From contig NZ_WBIQ01000002.1 in NCBI RefSeq assembly GCF_009749405.1, positions 124,001 to 188,000 on the forward strand: DNA of 64,000 bases. Direction: 5' to 3'. The translations under genes and the position numbers were made by a program. This DNA comes from Agromyces lapidis. GTDB lineage: Bacteria; Actinomycetota; Actinomycetes; Actinomycetales; Microbacteriaceae. Under the pieces are notes generated by a model that was given only the letters and a program-made list of their open reading frames with translations, had not been told where the DNA came from and ran no database searches. The first letter of the stretch is position 1; each line of letters opens with the position of its first letter. Below, piece by piece: positions 33,970-42,816 of the stretch.

Positions 33970-35322
33970 ATGCAACGAACCCGCGCCACCCTGTCGTTCG
34001 CGGTCATCGCCGCGGCATCCGTCGCGCTCATCGGTTGCAGCGCCGACTCGGGCGGCGGTGACGACCAGACGATCCGCATCGTGTACCAGAAGACCGACGC
34101 GTTCGTCGCACTCGACGACCTCTTCACGAAGGTGAAGCCGGCCTTCGAAGACGCGAACCCGGGCATCACCGTCGAGCTCGAGCCCATCGTCGCCGACGAG
34201 GGCGACTACGCCACGAAGCTCGCGCTCATGCAGCAGAGCCCCGACACCGCGCCCGACGTGTTCTACGAAGACACCTTCAAGGTGCGCAGCGACGTCGACG
34301 CGGGCTACCTGCTGAACCTCGACGAGTACCTCGCCGACTGGGACGACTGGTCGAAGTTCAACGAGGGCGCGAAGGAGGCAGGGCGCGCCGACGACGGCAG
34401 CGTCTACGCGGTGCCGCTCGGCACCGACACCCGCGGCATCTGGTACTCGAAGTCGGTGCTCGAATCGGCCGGCGTCGCCCTGCCGTGGGAGCCGAAGAGC
34501 TGGGACGAGATCCTCGAGACGGCCCGCAAGGTGCACGCCGCCCAGCCCGACAAGGTCGCGTTCAACGTGTACTCGGGAAAGCCTGCGGGCGAGGGGTCGG
34601 TCATGCAGGGCTTCGGCATGCTGATGTACGGCACCGACGACGAGCTGTACGACGCCGACGAGAAGAAGTGGGTCACGGGCTCGCAGGGCTTCGTCGACTC
34701 GCTCGCCTTCATCGAGACGCTCTACTCCGAGGGCCTCGCGCCCGCGCCCGACGTCGCGCTCGACGGTTCGATGTGGCAGAAGCTCTTCGGCGAGTGGTTC
34801 CCCGGCGGGCAGATCGCGGGCACGATCGAGGGTTCGTGGTCGCCGTCGTTCTGGATGGAGGGCGGCCAGTACGCCTGGCCCGAGTACGTCGACGACATCG
34901 GCGTCGCCGCGTTCCCGACGCAGGAGGGCCAGGGCGACGGCGCCGTCAGCCTCTCGGGCGGATGGACCCTCGCGGTCGGCGCGAACAGCGGCAACCCCGA
35001 CGCCGCGTTCGACTTCCTCGCGATGGCGCTGAACCAGGAGAACTCGCTGCAGTACAACATCGCGAACTCGCAGATCGCGGTGCGAACGGATGTCGCGGAG
35101 GATCCCTCGTACCTCGAGGCGAACCCCTTCATCGGCTTCTTCACCGATCTCGTGAGCTACACCCACTTCCGGCCGGCCACTGCCGACTACCCCGAGATCT
35201 CGGCTGAGATCCAGGCGGCCACCGAGGCCGTCATGACGGGGCAGATGACGCCGGAGGAGGCGGCCGCCGCCTATGACGAGGCGGTGGTCGGGATCGTCGG
35301 CGAAGAGAACGTGACCGGCTAG
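33970..35322 (+). CDS. sugar ABC transporter substrate-binding lipoprotein
   Basis: A 450-residue extracellular binding protein of the family 1 (maltose-binding-like) type. Signal and lipobox are SVALIGCSAD (Cys at about residue 24). The body has FYEDTFKVRSDVDAGYLLNL and YAVPLGTDTRGIWYSKSVLE, the usual hinge region for an oligosaccharide ligand. It delivers substrate to the two permeases encoded downstream; no ATPase gene is in the operon, so a shared MsiK-like ATPase is presumably used. The frame continues upstream to 33742, but the ATG at 33970 starts the signal peptide. Confidence 0.93.
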   Translation: MQRTRATLSFAVIAAASVALIGCSADSGGGDDQTIRIVYQKTDAFVALDDLFTKVKPAFEDANPGITVELEPIVADEGDYATKLALMQQSPDTAPDVFYEDTFKVRSDVDAGYLLNLDEYLADWDDWSKFNEGAKEAGRADDGSVYAVPLGTDTRGIWYSKSVLESAGVALPWEPKSWDEILETARKVHAAQPDKVAFNVYSGKPAGEGSVMQGFGMLMYGTDDELYDADEKKWVTGSQGFVDSLAFIETLYSEGLAPAPDVALDGSMWQKLFGEWFPGGQIAGTIEGSWSPSFWMEGGQYAWPEYVDDIGVAAFPTQEGQGDGAVSLSGGWTLAVGANSGNPDAAFDFLAMALNQENSLQYNIANSQIAVRTDVAEDPSYLEANPFIGFFTDLVSYTHFRPATADYPEISAEIQAATEAVMTGQMTPEEAAAAYDEAVVGIVGEENVTG

Positions 35323-35326
35323 GAGC

Positions 35327-36286
35327 ATGGTCGCGGTCTCGTCGCCCACGATCGAAGGCGGCCGGCCGACGCGGGACGACCCGAACTTCCGCGCCGGCCG
35401 GCAACCCCCTCGGGCGGGGCGACGGGCGTTCTTCCGGCTGCTGCCGATCGTTCCGTCGATCCTGCTGCTCGCGCTCTTCATGGCGGGTCCGGTGATCTGG
35501 GCCGTCGTCATCTCGTTCACCGACACGGCGCTCACCGGGCGCTCGGCACGCGAACCGCAGTGGGTCGGGCTCGACAACTACGTCGAGCTCGTCACCGACC
35601 GCGACTTCCCCGTCTCGCTCGTGCTCACGGTCGTCTTCGTGCTCGGCTCGGCCGTGATCGGGCAGAACCTCGTCGGACTCGGGCTCGCGCTGCTCATGGC
35701 GAAGGCGAACCGCACCGTGCGGGGGATCGTCGGCACCACGGTCGTCGCCGCGTGGGTGCTGCCCGAGATCGTCGCGGCGTTCGCCGCCTACGCCTATTTC
35801 GCCGACGACGGCACGCTCAACCAGCTGCTCGGCGCGATCGGCATCGACGGGGCGAACTGGCTCTACGACTTCCCGATGCTCGCCGTGATCCTCGCGAACG
35901 TGTGGCGCGGCACCGCGTTCTCGATGCTCGTCTACGAGGCCGCCTTGAACGACGTGCCGCCCGAGATCACCGAGGCCGCGATCGTCGACGGCGCGAGCGG
36001 CGCGAAGCGCCTCTGGTGGGTGACGATCCCGATGATCCGCCCCTCGATCGCCACGAACCTCATGCTCATCACCCTGCAGACCCTCGCCGTGTTCACCCTC
36101 ATCTGGGTGATGACGAAGGGCGGACCGGGCATGGCCAGCTCGACGCTGCCGGTATTCGCCTACCAGGAGGCGTTCAAGTTCCAGCAGATCGGGTACGGCT
36201 CGGCCATCGCGGTCGTCATGATCGTCGTCGGCGCGGTCTTCTCGATCGCGTACATCAGGATGCTCCGCCCGGAGCGCCGCTCATGA
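35327..36286 (+). CDS. sugar ABC transporter permease (MalF-type)
   Basis: A 319-residue permease with six helices after a 40-residue Arg/Pro-rich cytoplasmic start. The coupling motif EAAIVDGASGAKRLWWVTIP is present. It forms half of the membrane channel with the following gene. The ATG at 35327 comes four bases after the binding-protein stop codon, with TAGGAGC as ribosome site. It overlaps the next gene by four bases. Confidence 0.93.
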   Translation: MVAVSSPTIEGGRPTRDDPNFRAGRQPPRAGRRAFFRLLPIVPSILLLALFMAGPVIWAVVISFTDTALTGRSAREPQWVGLDNYVELVTDRDFPVSLVLTVVFVLGSAVIGQNLVGLGLALLMAKANRTVRGIVGTTVVAAWVLPEIVAAFAAYAYFADDGTLNQLLGAIGIDGANWLYDFPMLAVILANVWRGTAFSMLVYEAALNDVPPEITEAAIVDGASGAKRLWWVTIPMIRPSIATNLMLITLQTLAVFTLIWVMTKGGPGMASSTLPVFAYQEAFKFQQIGYGSAIAVVMIVVGAVFSIAYIRMLRPERRS

Positions 36287-37119
36287 GCCTCGCGTCGCCG
36301 CGCCGTGCCGTGGCATCCACTGCTCGAAACCTGGCGCTCGCCCTCATCGGCGTCTGCTTCGTCGTGCCGCTCGCGTGGCTCGTGCTCGCCTCGATCGACA
36401 CGAACCCGAGCCAGCGCACCGAACTGCCCGAGGGCTTCACGCTCGACCACTACGCCGCCGTGCTCACCCCCGAGGGCACGCTGCTGCCGCTGTGGAACTC
36501 GATGCTGCTCTCGACCGGTTCGGCCGTCATCACCGTCGTCGTCGCCGTGCTCGCCGCGTACCCGCTGTCGCGGTACCGGTCGCGGTTCAACACGCCGTAC
36601 CTCTACGCGATCCTCTTCGGAACCTGCTTGCCGATCACCGCGATCATGGTGCCCGTGTACAGCCTGTTCGTGCGGCTCGGCTACCTCGACAACCTCGCCG
36701 CGGTGACGTTCTTCATGGCGGCGACGAGCCTGCCGATGGCGATCTGGATGATGAAGAACTTCATGGACTCGGTACCCGTGTCGCTCGAGGAGGCCGCCTG
36801 GGTCGACGGGGCGTCGGCGATGGGCACCCTGCGGCGCATCGTCGTGCCGCTCATGCGGCCCGGCATCGCGGTGGTGTTCATCTTCGTGTTCATCCAGGCC
36901 TGGGGAAACTTCTTCGTGCCGTTCATCCTGCTGCTGAGCCCGGCGAAGCAGCCGGCCGCCGTCAGCATCTACAGCTTCTTCGGGCAGTACGGCACCGTCG
37001 CCTACGGCGAGCTCGCCGCCTTCTCACTGCTCTACTCGTTGCCGGTCATCGCGCTGTATGTGCTCGTCTCGCGCGGCATCGGCGGATCATTCGCGCTGCA
37101 GGGCGCGGTCAAGGGATAG
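36283..37119 (+). CDS. sugar ABC transporter permease (MalG-type)
   Basis: A 278-residue permease with six helices and the coupling loop EEAAWVDGASAMGTLRRIVV. It ends with the SRGIGGSFALQGAVKG tail common in MalG-like proteins. The ATG overlaps the previous stop codon (ATGA). It pairs with the product of 35327 to import the sugar bound by the lipoprotein. Confidence 0.93.
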   Translation: MSLASPRRAVASTARNLALALIGVCFVVPLAWLVLASIDTNPSQRTELPEGFTLDHYAAVLTPEGTLLPLWNSMLLSTGSAVITVVVAVLAAYPLSRYRSRFNTPYLYAILFGTCLPITAIMVPVYSLFVRLGYLDNLAAVTFFMAATSLPMAIWMMKNFMDSVPVSLEEAAWVDGASAMGTLRRIVVPLMRPGIAVVFIFVFIQAWGNFFVPFILLLSPAKQPAAVSIYSFFGQYGTVAYGELAAFSLLYSLPVIALYVLVSRGIGGSFALQGAVKG

Positions 37120-37127
37120 GAGCCCCC

Positions 37128-40100
37128 ATGCACGACGACGCCGCGCTGGTCGAGACGCGCATCGCGCGCTTCGTGCGCGAACGGCTCGAGCCCGCGCGCT
37201 ACCGCGAGCGGGTGCCCGCGACGCTCGAACGGTGGGAGGCGCCGGGAGAACCCGTGCCGTTCGCCGAGGCCGTGGCGCAGCGCTTCGAGCCGGTGTCGGC
37301 GGGCACGCCGTGGGGGCGGGCGTGGGGCACGACGTGGTTCAGGGTGACGTTGCCGCCGGTGGCGGAACTGCAAGGCGTGGTCTCGATCGACGGCGGGCGC
37401 CCCGAGCTCGTCGTCGATCTCGGCTTCTCGTCGGTGACGCCGGGGTTCCAGGCCGAGGCGCTCGTGTGGCGGCCCGACGGCACGATCGTCAAGGCCGTCG
37501 AGCCGCGCAACCGGGCGGTGCCGCTCGTGCTGATCGGTGCCGCCGACGGGCAGGCGGTCGTGTACCTCGAGGCCGCGTCGAACCCCGACGTGATGCAGGA
37601 CTGGACCTTCGCGCCCACGCTCCGAGGCGAGTGGGAGACCGCGGGCGACGAACCGCTCTACGTGCTCGGCGCCGTCGAGCTCGCGCTCCGCGACGTGGCC
37701 GTCGACGAGCTCCTGCACGATGTCCGCGTGCTCCGCCAGCTCGCCGCGCAGCTGCCCGCCGACTCGACTCGCCGCGCGCAGATCCTGCGCGCCCTCGAGC
37801 GCATGGTCGACGCGATGGACCCCGACGACGTCGCCGGCACCGCGGCGGAGGGCCGTGGCATCCTCGCCCCTGTGCTCGCGGCGCCCGCCTGGGCGAGTTC
37901 GCACCGCGTGCACGCCGTCGGCCACGCGCACATCGACAGCGCCTGGCTGTGGCCCGTGCGCGAGACGGTGCGCAAGGTCGCCCGCACCTTCTCGAACGTC
38001 GACGCGCTCATCGCCGAGCATCCCGATTTCGTGTTCGCCGCTTCGTCGGCGCAGCAGTACGCGTGGCTGCAGCGCGACTACCCAGAGCTCTTCGAGCGCG
38101 TGCGGGCGCGCGTGCGCGAGGGCTCCTTCGTGCCGGTCGGCGGCATGTGGGTCGAGTCCGACACGAACCTGCCTGGCGGCGAGGCGCTCGCGCGCCAGTT
38201 CGTCGCGGGCAAGCGCTTCTTCATGGATGAGCTCGGCGTCGAACCGCTCGAGGTCTGGCTGCCCGACTCCTTCGGCTACTCGGCGGCGCTGCCGCAGATC
38301 GTGCGCGCGGTGGGGTCGCGGTGGTTCCTCACGCAGAAGATCTCGTGGAACGAGACGAACCGATTCCCCCACCACACCTTCCGTTGGCAGGGCCTCGACG
38401 GCACCGAGGTGTTCACGCACTTCCCGCCGGTCGACACGTACAACGCCGAGCTCACGGGGGAGGAGCTCGCCCGTGCCGAACGCCAGTACGCCGAGAAGGG
38501 TGTCGCGAACACCTCGCTCGTGCCGTTCGGCTACGGCGACGGCGGCGGCGGACCCACCCGCGAGATGCTCGCCTCGGCGCATCGCACGGCGTCGCTCGAG
38601 GGGTCGCCGCAGGTGCGGCTCTCGTCGCCGCGCGAGTTCTTCGAGACGGCGGAGGCCGAGTACCCGGCGCCGCCGGTGTGGGCGGGCGAGCTCTACCTCG
38701 AGTTCCATCGCGGCACGTACACCTCGCAGGCCCGCACGAAGCGCGGCAACCGGCGCTGCGAGCACCTGCTGCGCGAGGCCGAGCTGTGGGCGACGACGGC
38801 CGCGGTGCGCGGCGTGTCGGAGTACCCGCGCGCCGAGCTCGACGAGGCCTGGCAGACGGTGCTGCTGCAGCAGTTCCACGACATCCTGCCGGGGTCGTCG
38901 ATCGCGTGGGTGCATCGCGAGGCCGAGCGCCGCTACGCCGAGGTCGCCGAGGTGCTCGACGAGATCATCGAGCGCTCGGTGCGCGCGCTCGCCGGGCAGG
39001 GCGATCGGATGCTCCGCCTGAACGCCGGGCCGTACGAGGTCTCGGGCGTGCCGGGGCTGGGCGGGGCGTCTGCACCTCCCCGTCGGTCGAGTAGCGAAGC
39101 ATCTCGAAACCGCGAGGCGAGCGCTGAGGCTCTCGATACGCTCGCTGGCGCTCGCTACTCGACCGCCGAGGGTCATCACATCTTGTCGAACGCCCATCTC
39201 GCGGCCGTCCTCGACGCCGACGGGCTCCTCATTTCGCTTCGCGACCACGCTTCGGGTCGCGAGGCGATCGCGCCGGGCCGTGCCGGCAATCTGCTCCAGC
39301 TCTTCCGCGACACCCCCAACCAGTGGGATGCCTGGGACATCGACGCCCACTACGCCCGCAACGTCGTCGAACTGCGCGAGGTCGAATCGATCGAGGTCCT
39401 GCCCGCGGGCGGGTCGCCGGCGACCGCGGACAGCGGTGTCGCGGTGCGCATCACGCGCCGCTTCGGGGCATCCCGCATCGTCGAGACCGTGTCGCTGGGG
39501 GCCGACGCGCGCGCTCTCGAGCTCGAGTTCGAGATCGACTGGCACGAGCGGCAGAAGCTCGTGAAGCTCGCCTTCCCGCTCGACGTGCACGCCGAACGGG
39601 CGACGAGCGAGATCCAGTTCGGGCACATCCACCGGCCCACTCACGCGAACACCTCGTGGGACGCCGCCCGCTTCGAGACGGTCGCCCACCGCTGGGTGCA
39701 CGTCGGCGAGCCCGGCTACGGCGTCGCGATCGCGAACGACTCGACCTACGGGCACGACCTCCGCCGCGAGGCCGATGACGCGCGCCCGGGCGCCACCGTG
39801 ACGACGGCGCGGCTCTCGCTGCTGCGGGCCCCGCGCTACCCCGATCCCGAGGCCGACCAGGGCGAGCACCGCCTGCGCGTCTCGATCCTGCCGGGAGCCG
39901 GAATCCCCGACGCAGTCGCCGAGGGCTACCGCATGAACCTGCCGCTGCGCGAGATCGGCGGCGTGGATGCCTCGGCGATCGAGCCGCTCGTCGGCCTGAC
40001 CGGCGCGGTCGTCGAAGCGGTCAAGCTCGCCGAGGATGCCTCGGGCGACGTCATCGTTCGCCTCTACGAGCCGCACGGCGCTCGCGCACACGCGCGGCTC

Positions 40101-40289
40101 GAGGCATCCTTCGCGGCCGACGCGGTGGCGACCGACCTGCTCGAGCGCCCGTTCGACGCGGCCGACCCGACCGGAGGCGGGGTGGGCGTCGCGCTCGCCG
40201 GTGCCGGTCCGAACGCGTGGGAGTTCGAGCTCCGCCCGTTCCAGATCGTGACGCTGCGCCTCAGCCCCTCGATCGCGGAGGTCGAGTAG
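37128..40289 (+). CDS. alpha-mannosidase (GH38)
   Basis: A 1053-residue cytoplasmic alpha-mannosidase. An N-terminal beta domain is followed by the catalytic domain with HAVGHAHIDSAWLWPVRETV (zinc-binding His and Asp, about residue 263-282) and LEVWLPDSFGYSAALPQI (nucleophile Asp near 379). The central three-helix and C-terminal beta domains follow. It would release mannose from oligosaccharides imported by the preceding transporter. The ATG at 37128 is eight bases after the permease stop codon with TAGGAGC in front. At about residues 652-680 an 82-base palindromic repeat interrupts the gene in frame, lengthening the linker before the C-terminal domains with a Ser/Arg/Ala-rich segment. Confidence 0.95.
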   Translation: MHDDAALVETRIARFVRERLEPARYRERVPATLERWEAPGEPVPFAEAVAQRFEPVSAGTPWGRAWGTTWFRVTLPPVAELQGVVSIDGGRPELVVDLGFSSVTPGFQAEALVWRPDGTIVKAVEPRNRAVPLVLIGAADGQAVVYLEAASNPDVMQDWTFAPTLRGEWETAGDEPLYVLGAVELALRDVAVDELLHDVRVLRQLAAQLPADSTRRAQILRALERMVDAMDPDDVAGTAAEGRGILAPVLAAPAWASSHRVHAVGHAHIDSAWLWPVRETVRKVARTFSNVDALIAEHPDFVFAASSAQQYAWLQRDYPELFERVRARVREGSFVPVGGMWVESDTNLPGGEALARQFVAGKRFFMDELGVEPLEVWLPDSFGYSAALPQIVRAVGSRWFLTQKISWNETNRFPHHTFRWQGLDGTEVFTHFPPVDTYNAELTGEELARAERQYAEKGVANTSLVPFGYGDGGGGPTREMLASAHRTASLEGSPQVRLSSPREFFETAEAEYPAPPVWAGELYLEFHRGTYTSQARTKRGNRRCEHLLREAELWATTAAVRGVSEYPRAELDEAWQTVLLQQFHDILPGSSIAWVHREAERRYAEVAEVLDEIIERSVRALAGQGDRMLRLNAGPYEVSGVPGLGGASAPPRRSSSEASRNREASAEALDTLAGARYSTAEGHHILSNAHLAAVLDADGLLISLRDHASGREAIAPGRAGNLLQLFRDTPNQWDAWDIDAHYARNVVELREVESIEVLPAGGSPATADSGVAVRITRRFGASRIVETVSLGADARALELEFEIDWHERQKLVKLAFPLDVHAERATSEIQFGHIHRPTHANTSWDAARFETVAHRWVHVGEPGYGVAIANDSTYGHDLRREADDARPGATVTTARLSLLRAPRYPDPEADQGEHRLRVSILPGAGIPDAVAEGYRMNLPLREIGGVDASAIEPLVGLTGAVVEAVKLAEDASGDVIVRLYEPHGARAHARLEASFAADAVATDLLERPFDAADPTGGGVGVALAGAGPNAWEFELRPFQIVTLRLSPSIAEVE
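39084..39165. repeat. palindromic repeat inserted in the mannosidase gene
   Basis: CGGTCGAGTAGCGA (39084-39097) and TCGCTACTCGACCG (39152-39165) are perfect inverted ends. Between them lie ATCTCGAAACC and TCTCGATACGC, the core words of the same repeat family found between genes at 23385, 33686 and 44242. It is read through without a stop codon. Confidence 0.85.
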
Positions 40290-40414
40290 GCGCCCGCAGC
40301 ACTCCTCCGAGGCGATCGGGTGACGCTGTCAGAGCCCGCGGGAGGCGGGCATCCGGGCGCGGCCTCGGGCCGATCGATACTCGGAATCGCACGAAGGCAG
40401 CCGCTGTTCGCGCG

Positions 40415-40488
40415 ACTACGTCACTGATACGCCAGTGGTATCGGTGGGGGAGAGCGCGCTGATACCCCAGTCGTATCAGTGACGTAAT
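40415..40488. promoter_or_regulatory. nested palindrome with four GATAC/GTATC half-sites
   Basis: Two 28-base arms (40415-40442 and 40461-40488) starting TACGTCACTGATACG are inverted copies with about four differences. Each arm is itself a small palindrome, GATAC-7-GTATC. It lies between convergent genes, so it may be a bidirectional terminator, a regulator site or a relic of a mobile repeat. Confidence 0.6.
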
Positions 40489-40528
40489 GCTTCAGCGCAG
40501 TGGGTGCCGCGAGCGGTCGGTCGCCGCG

Positions 40529-41629
40529 CTACGGGCGCGTCGCGGCGGCAATCACCTCGTGGTGCAGGGCGAGCAGGCCCGCGGTGCGCTCGGCCGGGCC
40601 GCGTCCGAAGCCGCACTCGGTGCCGACACCGAACGAGGCGACGCCCGCCCGGGCGAAGGCCTCTTGGGCCGGGGCGATGCGGGCGAGTGCGCCGTCGACC
40701 CCGTCCTCGTGGTGCACGAGCCCGAGGTAGGGGGTCGTCGCGGCGGGCAGCGCCCACTCGGCGAGCGGGGCGTAGTATTCGGCGTCGGTACGCTCGATCG
40801 GCACGGGGAGGTGCACCCAGTCGATGGGGCGCTCGACCTGCGCGGCCAGCGCATTCGCGACGGCGACGAGCCGGCCGGCGTCGGTCGGCTCGACGAAGTG
40901 CTTCTCGGCGACGTCGCCGTAGCAGAGGTGGAATCCGAGCTGCGCGGCCCCGGGCACCCGGTCGGCGAGCTCCGCGGCGAGCGAGGCGATCGCCGTGACG
41001 AGCGCCGGGGCATCCGCGCCGCCGTCGGCGAAGAACGCCTCGAGCGGTCCGCCGCCGAGGCTCACGCCCTCGAGGTAGGCGAACTCGGTCGCGAGGTCGA
41101 TCTGCACGGCGAGGTCGTCGGCCGGCACGAGCTCCGCGATGCGGTCGAGCTCGGCGGCGAGGGCGGCGGCGTACGCCGGATACACGGCGGCCCGATGGGC
41201 CGGCGCGACGAAGGTGGTGATCGGCGCGAGCGGCGAGGGCAGACACACCTGGAAGCGGGTGCCGTCGGCGATGACGCCCTCCTCGCGCAGGCGCACGAAG
41301 TCGGCATAGCTCGCGGCCGCGGCGTCGGCGTAGCCGAGCGGACCGAACGCGAGGGCTGCGGCCTCGACCGTGCCGTCGAGCACCGTCGGGCGCAGGTCGA
41401 ACCCGGCGACGACGATCGGGTCGATCGGCACCCGGCTGAGGCCGTCGACCGCGTCGAAGGCCGCACCCTGGAAGAGGATCCAGTGGAACCGCTCGCCGAC
41501 CTCGCCGTCGGGAATACGGGCGAGGTCGTCGCCGAGTTCCTCGGCGACGACACGGAACGTCGCCTCCGCGCTCGGCTGGTTGATCGATCCGACGAGGTGC
41601 GCGCCGGCGACGCGGGGGAGTTCGGGCAT
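40529..41629 (-). CDS. MetE-like (cobalamin-independent methionine synthase C-terminal-type) protein
   Basis: A 366-residue TIM-barrel protein of the UROD/MetE-like superfamily. Segments include VAGAHLVGSINQPSAEATFR, RIPDGEVGERFHWILFQ, LGFHLCYGDVAEKHFVEPTD and ASFGVGTECGFGRGP, the last two carrying His, Cys and Glu residues in places where MetE binds zinc. Such stand-alone proteins often act in methyl transfer, but the true substrate is not known. The ATG at 41629 stands six bases after TACGAT (minus strand); an ATG at 41650 is also in frame. Confidence 0.75.
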   Translation of the reverse strand: MPELPRVAGAHLVGSINQPSAEATFRVVAEELGDDLARIPDGEVGERFHWILFQGAAFDAVDGLSRVPIDPIVVAGFDLRPTVLDGTVEAAALAFGPLGYADAAAASYADFVRLREEGVIADGTRFQVCLPSPLAPITTFVAPAHRAAVYPAYAAALAAELDRIAELVPADDLAVQIDLATEFAYLEGVSLGGGPLEAFFADGGADAPALVTAIASLAAELADRVPGAAQLGFHLCYGDVAEKHFVEPTDAGRLVAVANALAAQVERPIDWVHLPVPIERTDAEYYAPLAEWALPAATTPYLGLVHHEDGVDGALARIAPAQEAFARAGVASFGVGTECGFGRGPAERTAGLLALHHEVIAAATRP

Positions 41630-41720
41630 CCCGCAATCGTAGATCGACACCGCTGCACCGCGGACTCGTGTTACCCGCGCTGACGCGGAACGGCGCCCCG
41701 CGATCGGCCGCCTCGGCCGC

Positions 41721-42035
41721 TCAGCCGTCGTGCACGACGAGCGCGATCTCGATCTCGTCGCCCTCGCCGATGCCCTCGGCCTGCAGCACCGCCCGCTTCA
41801 GCGGGAGCGCGTAGGTGCCCCCTCCGGGGAAGATCGAAGTGCTCCACGTCGTTGCGCCGACCGTGGCGGTGACGCGCACCGAGTCGAAGCCCCGAGGCAT
41901 CCGAGGGCGATCGGAGATGTCGGCGCTCGGCTCGGGCGGCACGTCGACGAAGAACCAGTTGCGCCTGGCCGACCACTCGTAGATCACGGCGGTGAAGTCG
42001 ACGCGCATGCCGGAGGCCGGGCGAGGATCACGCAT
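41721..42035 (-). CDS. DUF1905 domain protein
   Basis: A 104-residue protein with the DUF1905 pattern: VDFTAVIYEWSARRNWFFVD, a middle strand SVRVTATVGATTWSTSIFP and the end GGTYALPLKRAVLQAEGIGE. It is a small beta-barrel of unknown function, often found with YdeI-like proteins. The ATG at 42035 is six bases after TAGGAT (minus strand). Confidence 0.85.
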   Translation of the reverse strand: MRDPRPASGMRVDFTAVIYEWSARRNWFFVDVPPEPSADISDRPRMPRGFDSVRVTATVGATTWSTSIFPGGGTYALPLKRAVLQAEGIGEGDEIEIALVVHDG

Positions 42036-42159
42036 GCGGTCATCCTAGATCGCGCCACCGTCACGGCTCGGAGTCGCGACAGCACCAGCACGGTGACGAC
42101 GTCCGATTCCCGCTGCCGATTCGCGCCCGCTGCCCGCGCGTCGCGGGCAGGATGGAGTC

Positions 42160-42672
42160 ATGTCCCGCCGCCACGCCACCCTGTCGACGCCGCTCGGCGA
42201 GCTGCTCGTGGTCGCAGAGGGCGAGGCACTCCTCGGCATCTACTTCCCTGGGCACTGGCACCCGCCGGCCGCCGGCACGATCGGCGTCGAGGTCTCGGCC
42301 CGCGATGACGCCCTCATCACGCGGCTCGGCGTCGAACTCGACGAGTACCTCGCCGGTGCACGGACCGGATTCGAGCTGCCGACCGCGGCCGACGGCGACG
42401 AGTTCCAGCACCTCGTCTGGGGCATGCTGCGCGAGATCCCGCTCGGCACGACGGTGACGTACGGCGAGCTCGCGGTGCGCCTCGGCGACCGCAACCTGGC
42501 GCGACGGGTGGGCAACGCCGTCGGCCGCAATCCGCTCAGCATCATCGTGCCGTGCCACCGCGTCGTGGGGGCCGACGGTTCGCTCACCGGCTACGCGGGC
42601 GGCCTCGAGCGCAAGCGGTTCCTGCTCGAACTCGAGGGCGCCGCGGTCGTCGCGCAGGCTCGCCTGTTCTAG
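42160..42672 (+). CDS. ogt: methylated-DNA--protein-cysteine methyltransferase
   Basis: A 170-residue O6-alkylguanine repair protein that moves the alkyl group from DNA to its own cysteine. The active site IIVPCHRVVG contains Cys132, and GELAVRLGDRNLARRVGNAV is the helix-turn-helix with the arginine finger. The C-terminal GYAGGLERKRFLLELEG is typical. The ATG at 42160 has CAGGAT six bases before it and a purine-rich GGATGGAG overlapping. The fragment of a glyoxalase-like gene begins two bases after its stop codon. Confidence 0.95.
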   Translation: MSRRHATLSTPLGELLVVAEGEALLGIYFPGHWHPPAAGTIGVEVSARDDALITRLGVELDEYLAGARTGFELPTAADGDEFQHLVWGMLREIPLGTTVTYGELAVRLGDRNLARRVGNAVGRNPLSIIVPCHRVVGADGSLTGYAGGLERKRFLLELEGAAVVAQARLF

Positions 42673-42673
42673 A

Positions 42674-42721
42674 TTCACCGACCCGAGCGGCAACGAGCTC
42701 GGCGTCTGGTCGCAGCAGTAG
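42674..42721 (+). pseudogene. 3' remnant of a glyoxalase/VOC-family gene
   Basis: Sixteen codons read FTDPSGNELGVWSQQ and a stop codon. FTDPxGNELGxW is the usual C-terminal strand of VOC (glyoxalase/bleomycin-resistance) proteins. Nothing upstream in this frame continues the fold, since the ogt gene occupies it, so the rest of the gene has been lost. Confidence 0.55.
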
Positions 42722-42755
42722 GGGGCGCAGCCTCCTCGACACCGCGTCCGACTTC

Positions 42756-42806
42756 TTCTGTTGCGGAATGCAACGCCCAGGCGTAGCGTTGCATATGACA
42801 ACAGAA
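42756..42806 (+). promoter_or_regulatory. twin MarR operators
   Basis: The 21-base arms 42756-42776 and 42786-42806 are inverted copies with four mismatches. Each contains a MarR-like palindrome: GTTGCggaatGCAAC (42760-42774) and GTTGCatatgaCAAC (42788-42802), 28 bases apart. The second abuts the MarR ribosome site, so the regulator probably represses itself. Confidence 0.7.
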
Positions 42807-42816
42807 GGAGTCGGGC

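Noticed and set aside
37032..40091. 1019-codon open frame antisense to the mannosidase gene
   Set aside because: Same GC effect; no recognisable domain, and the sense frame carries clear GH38 motifs.
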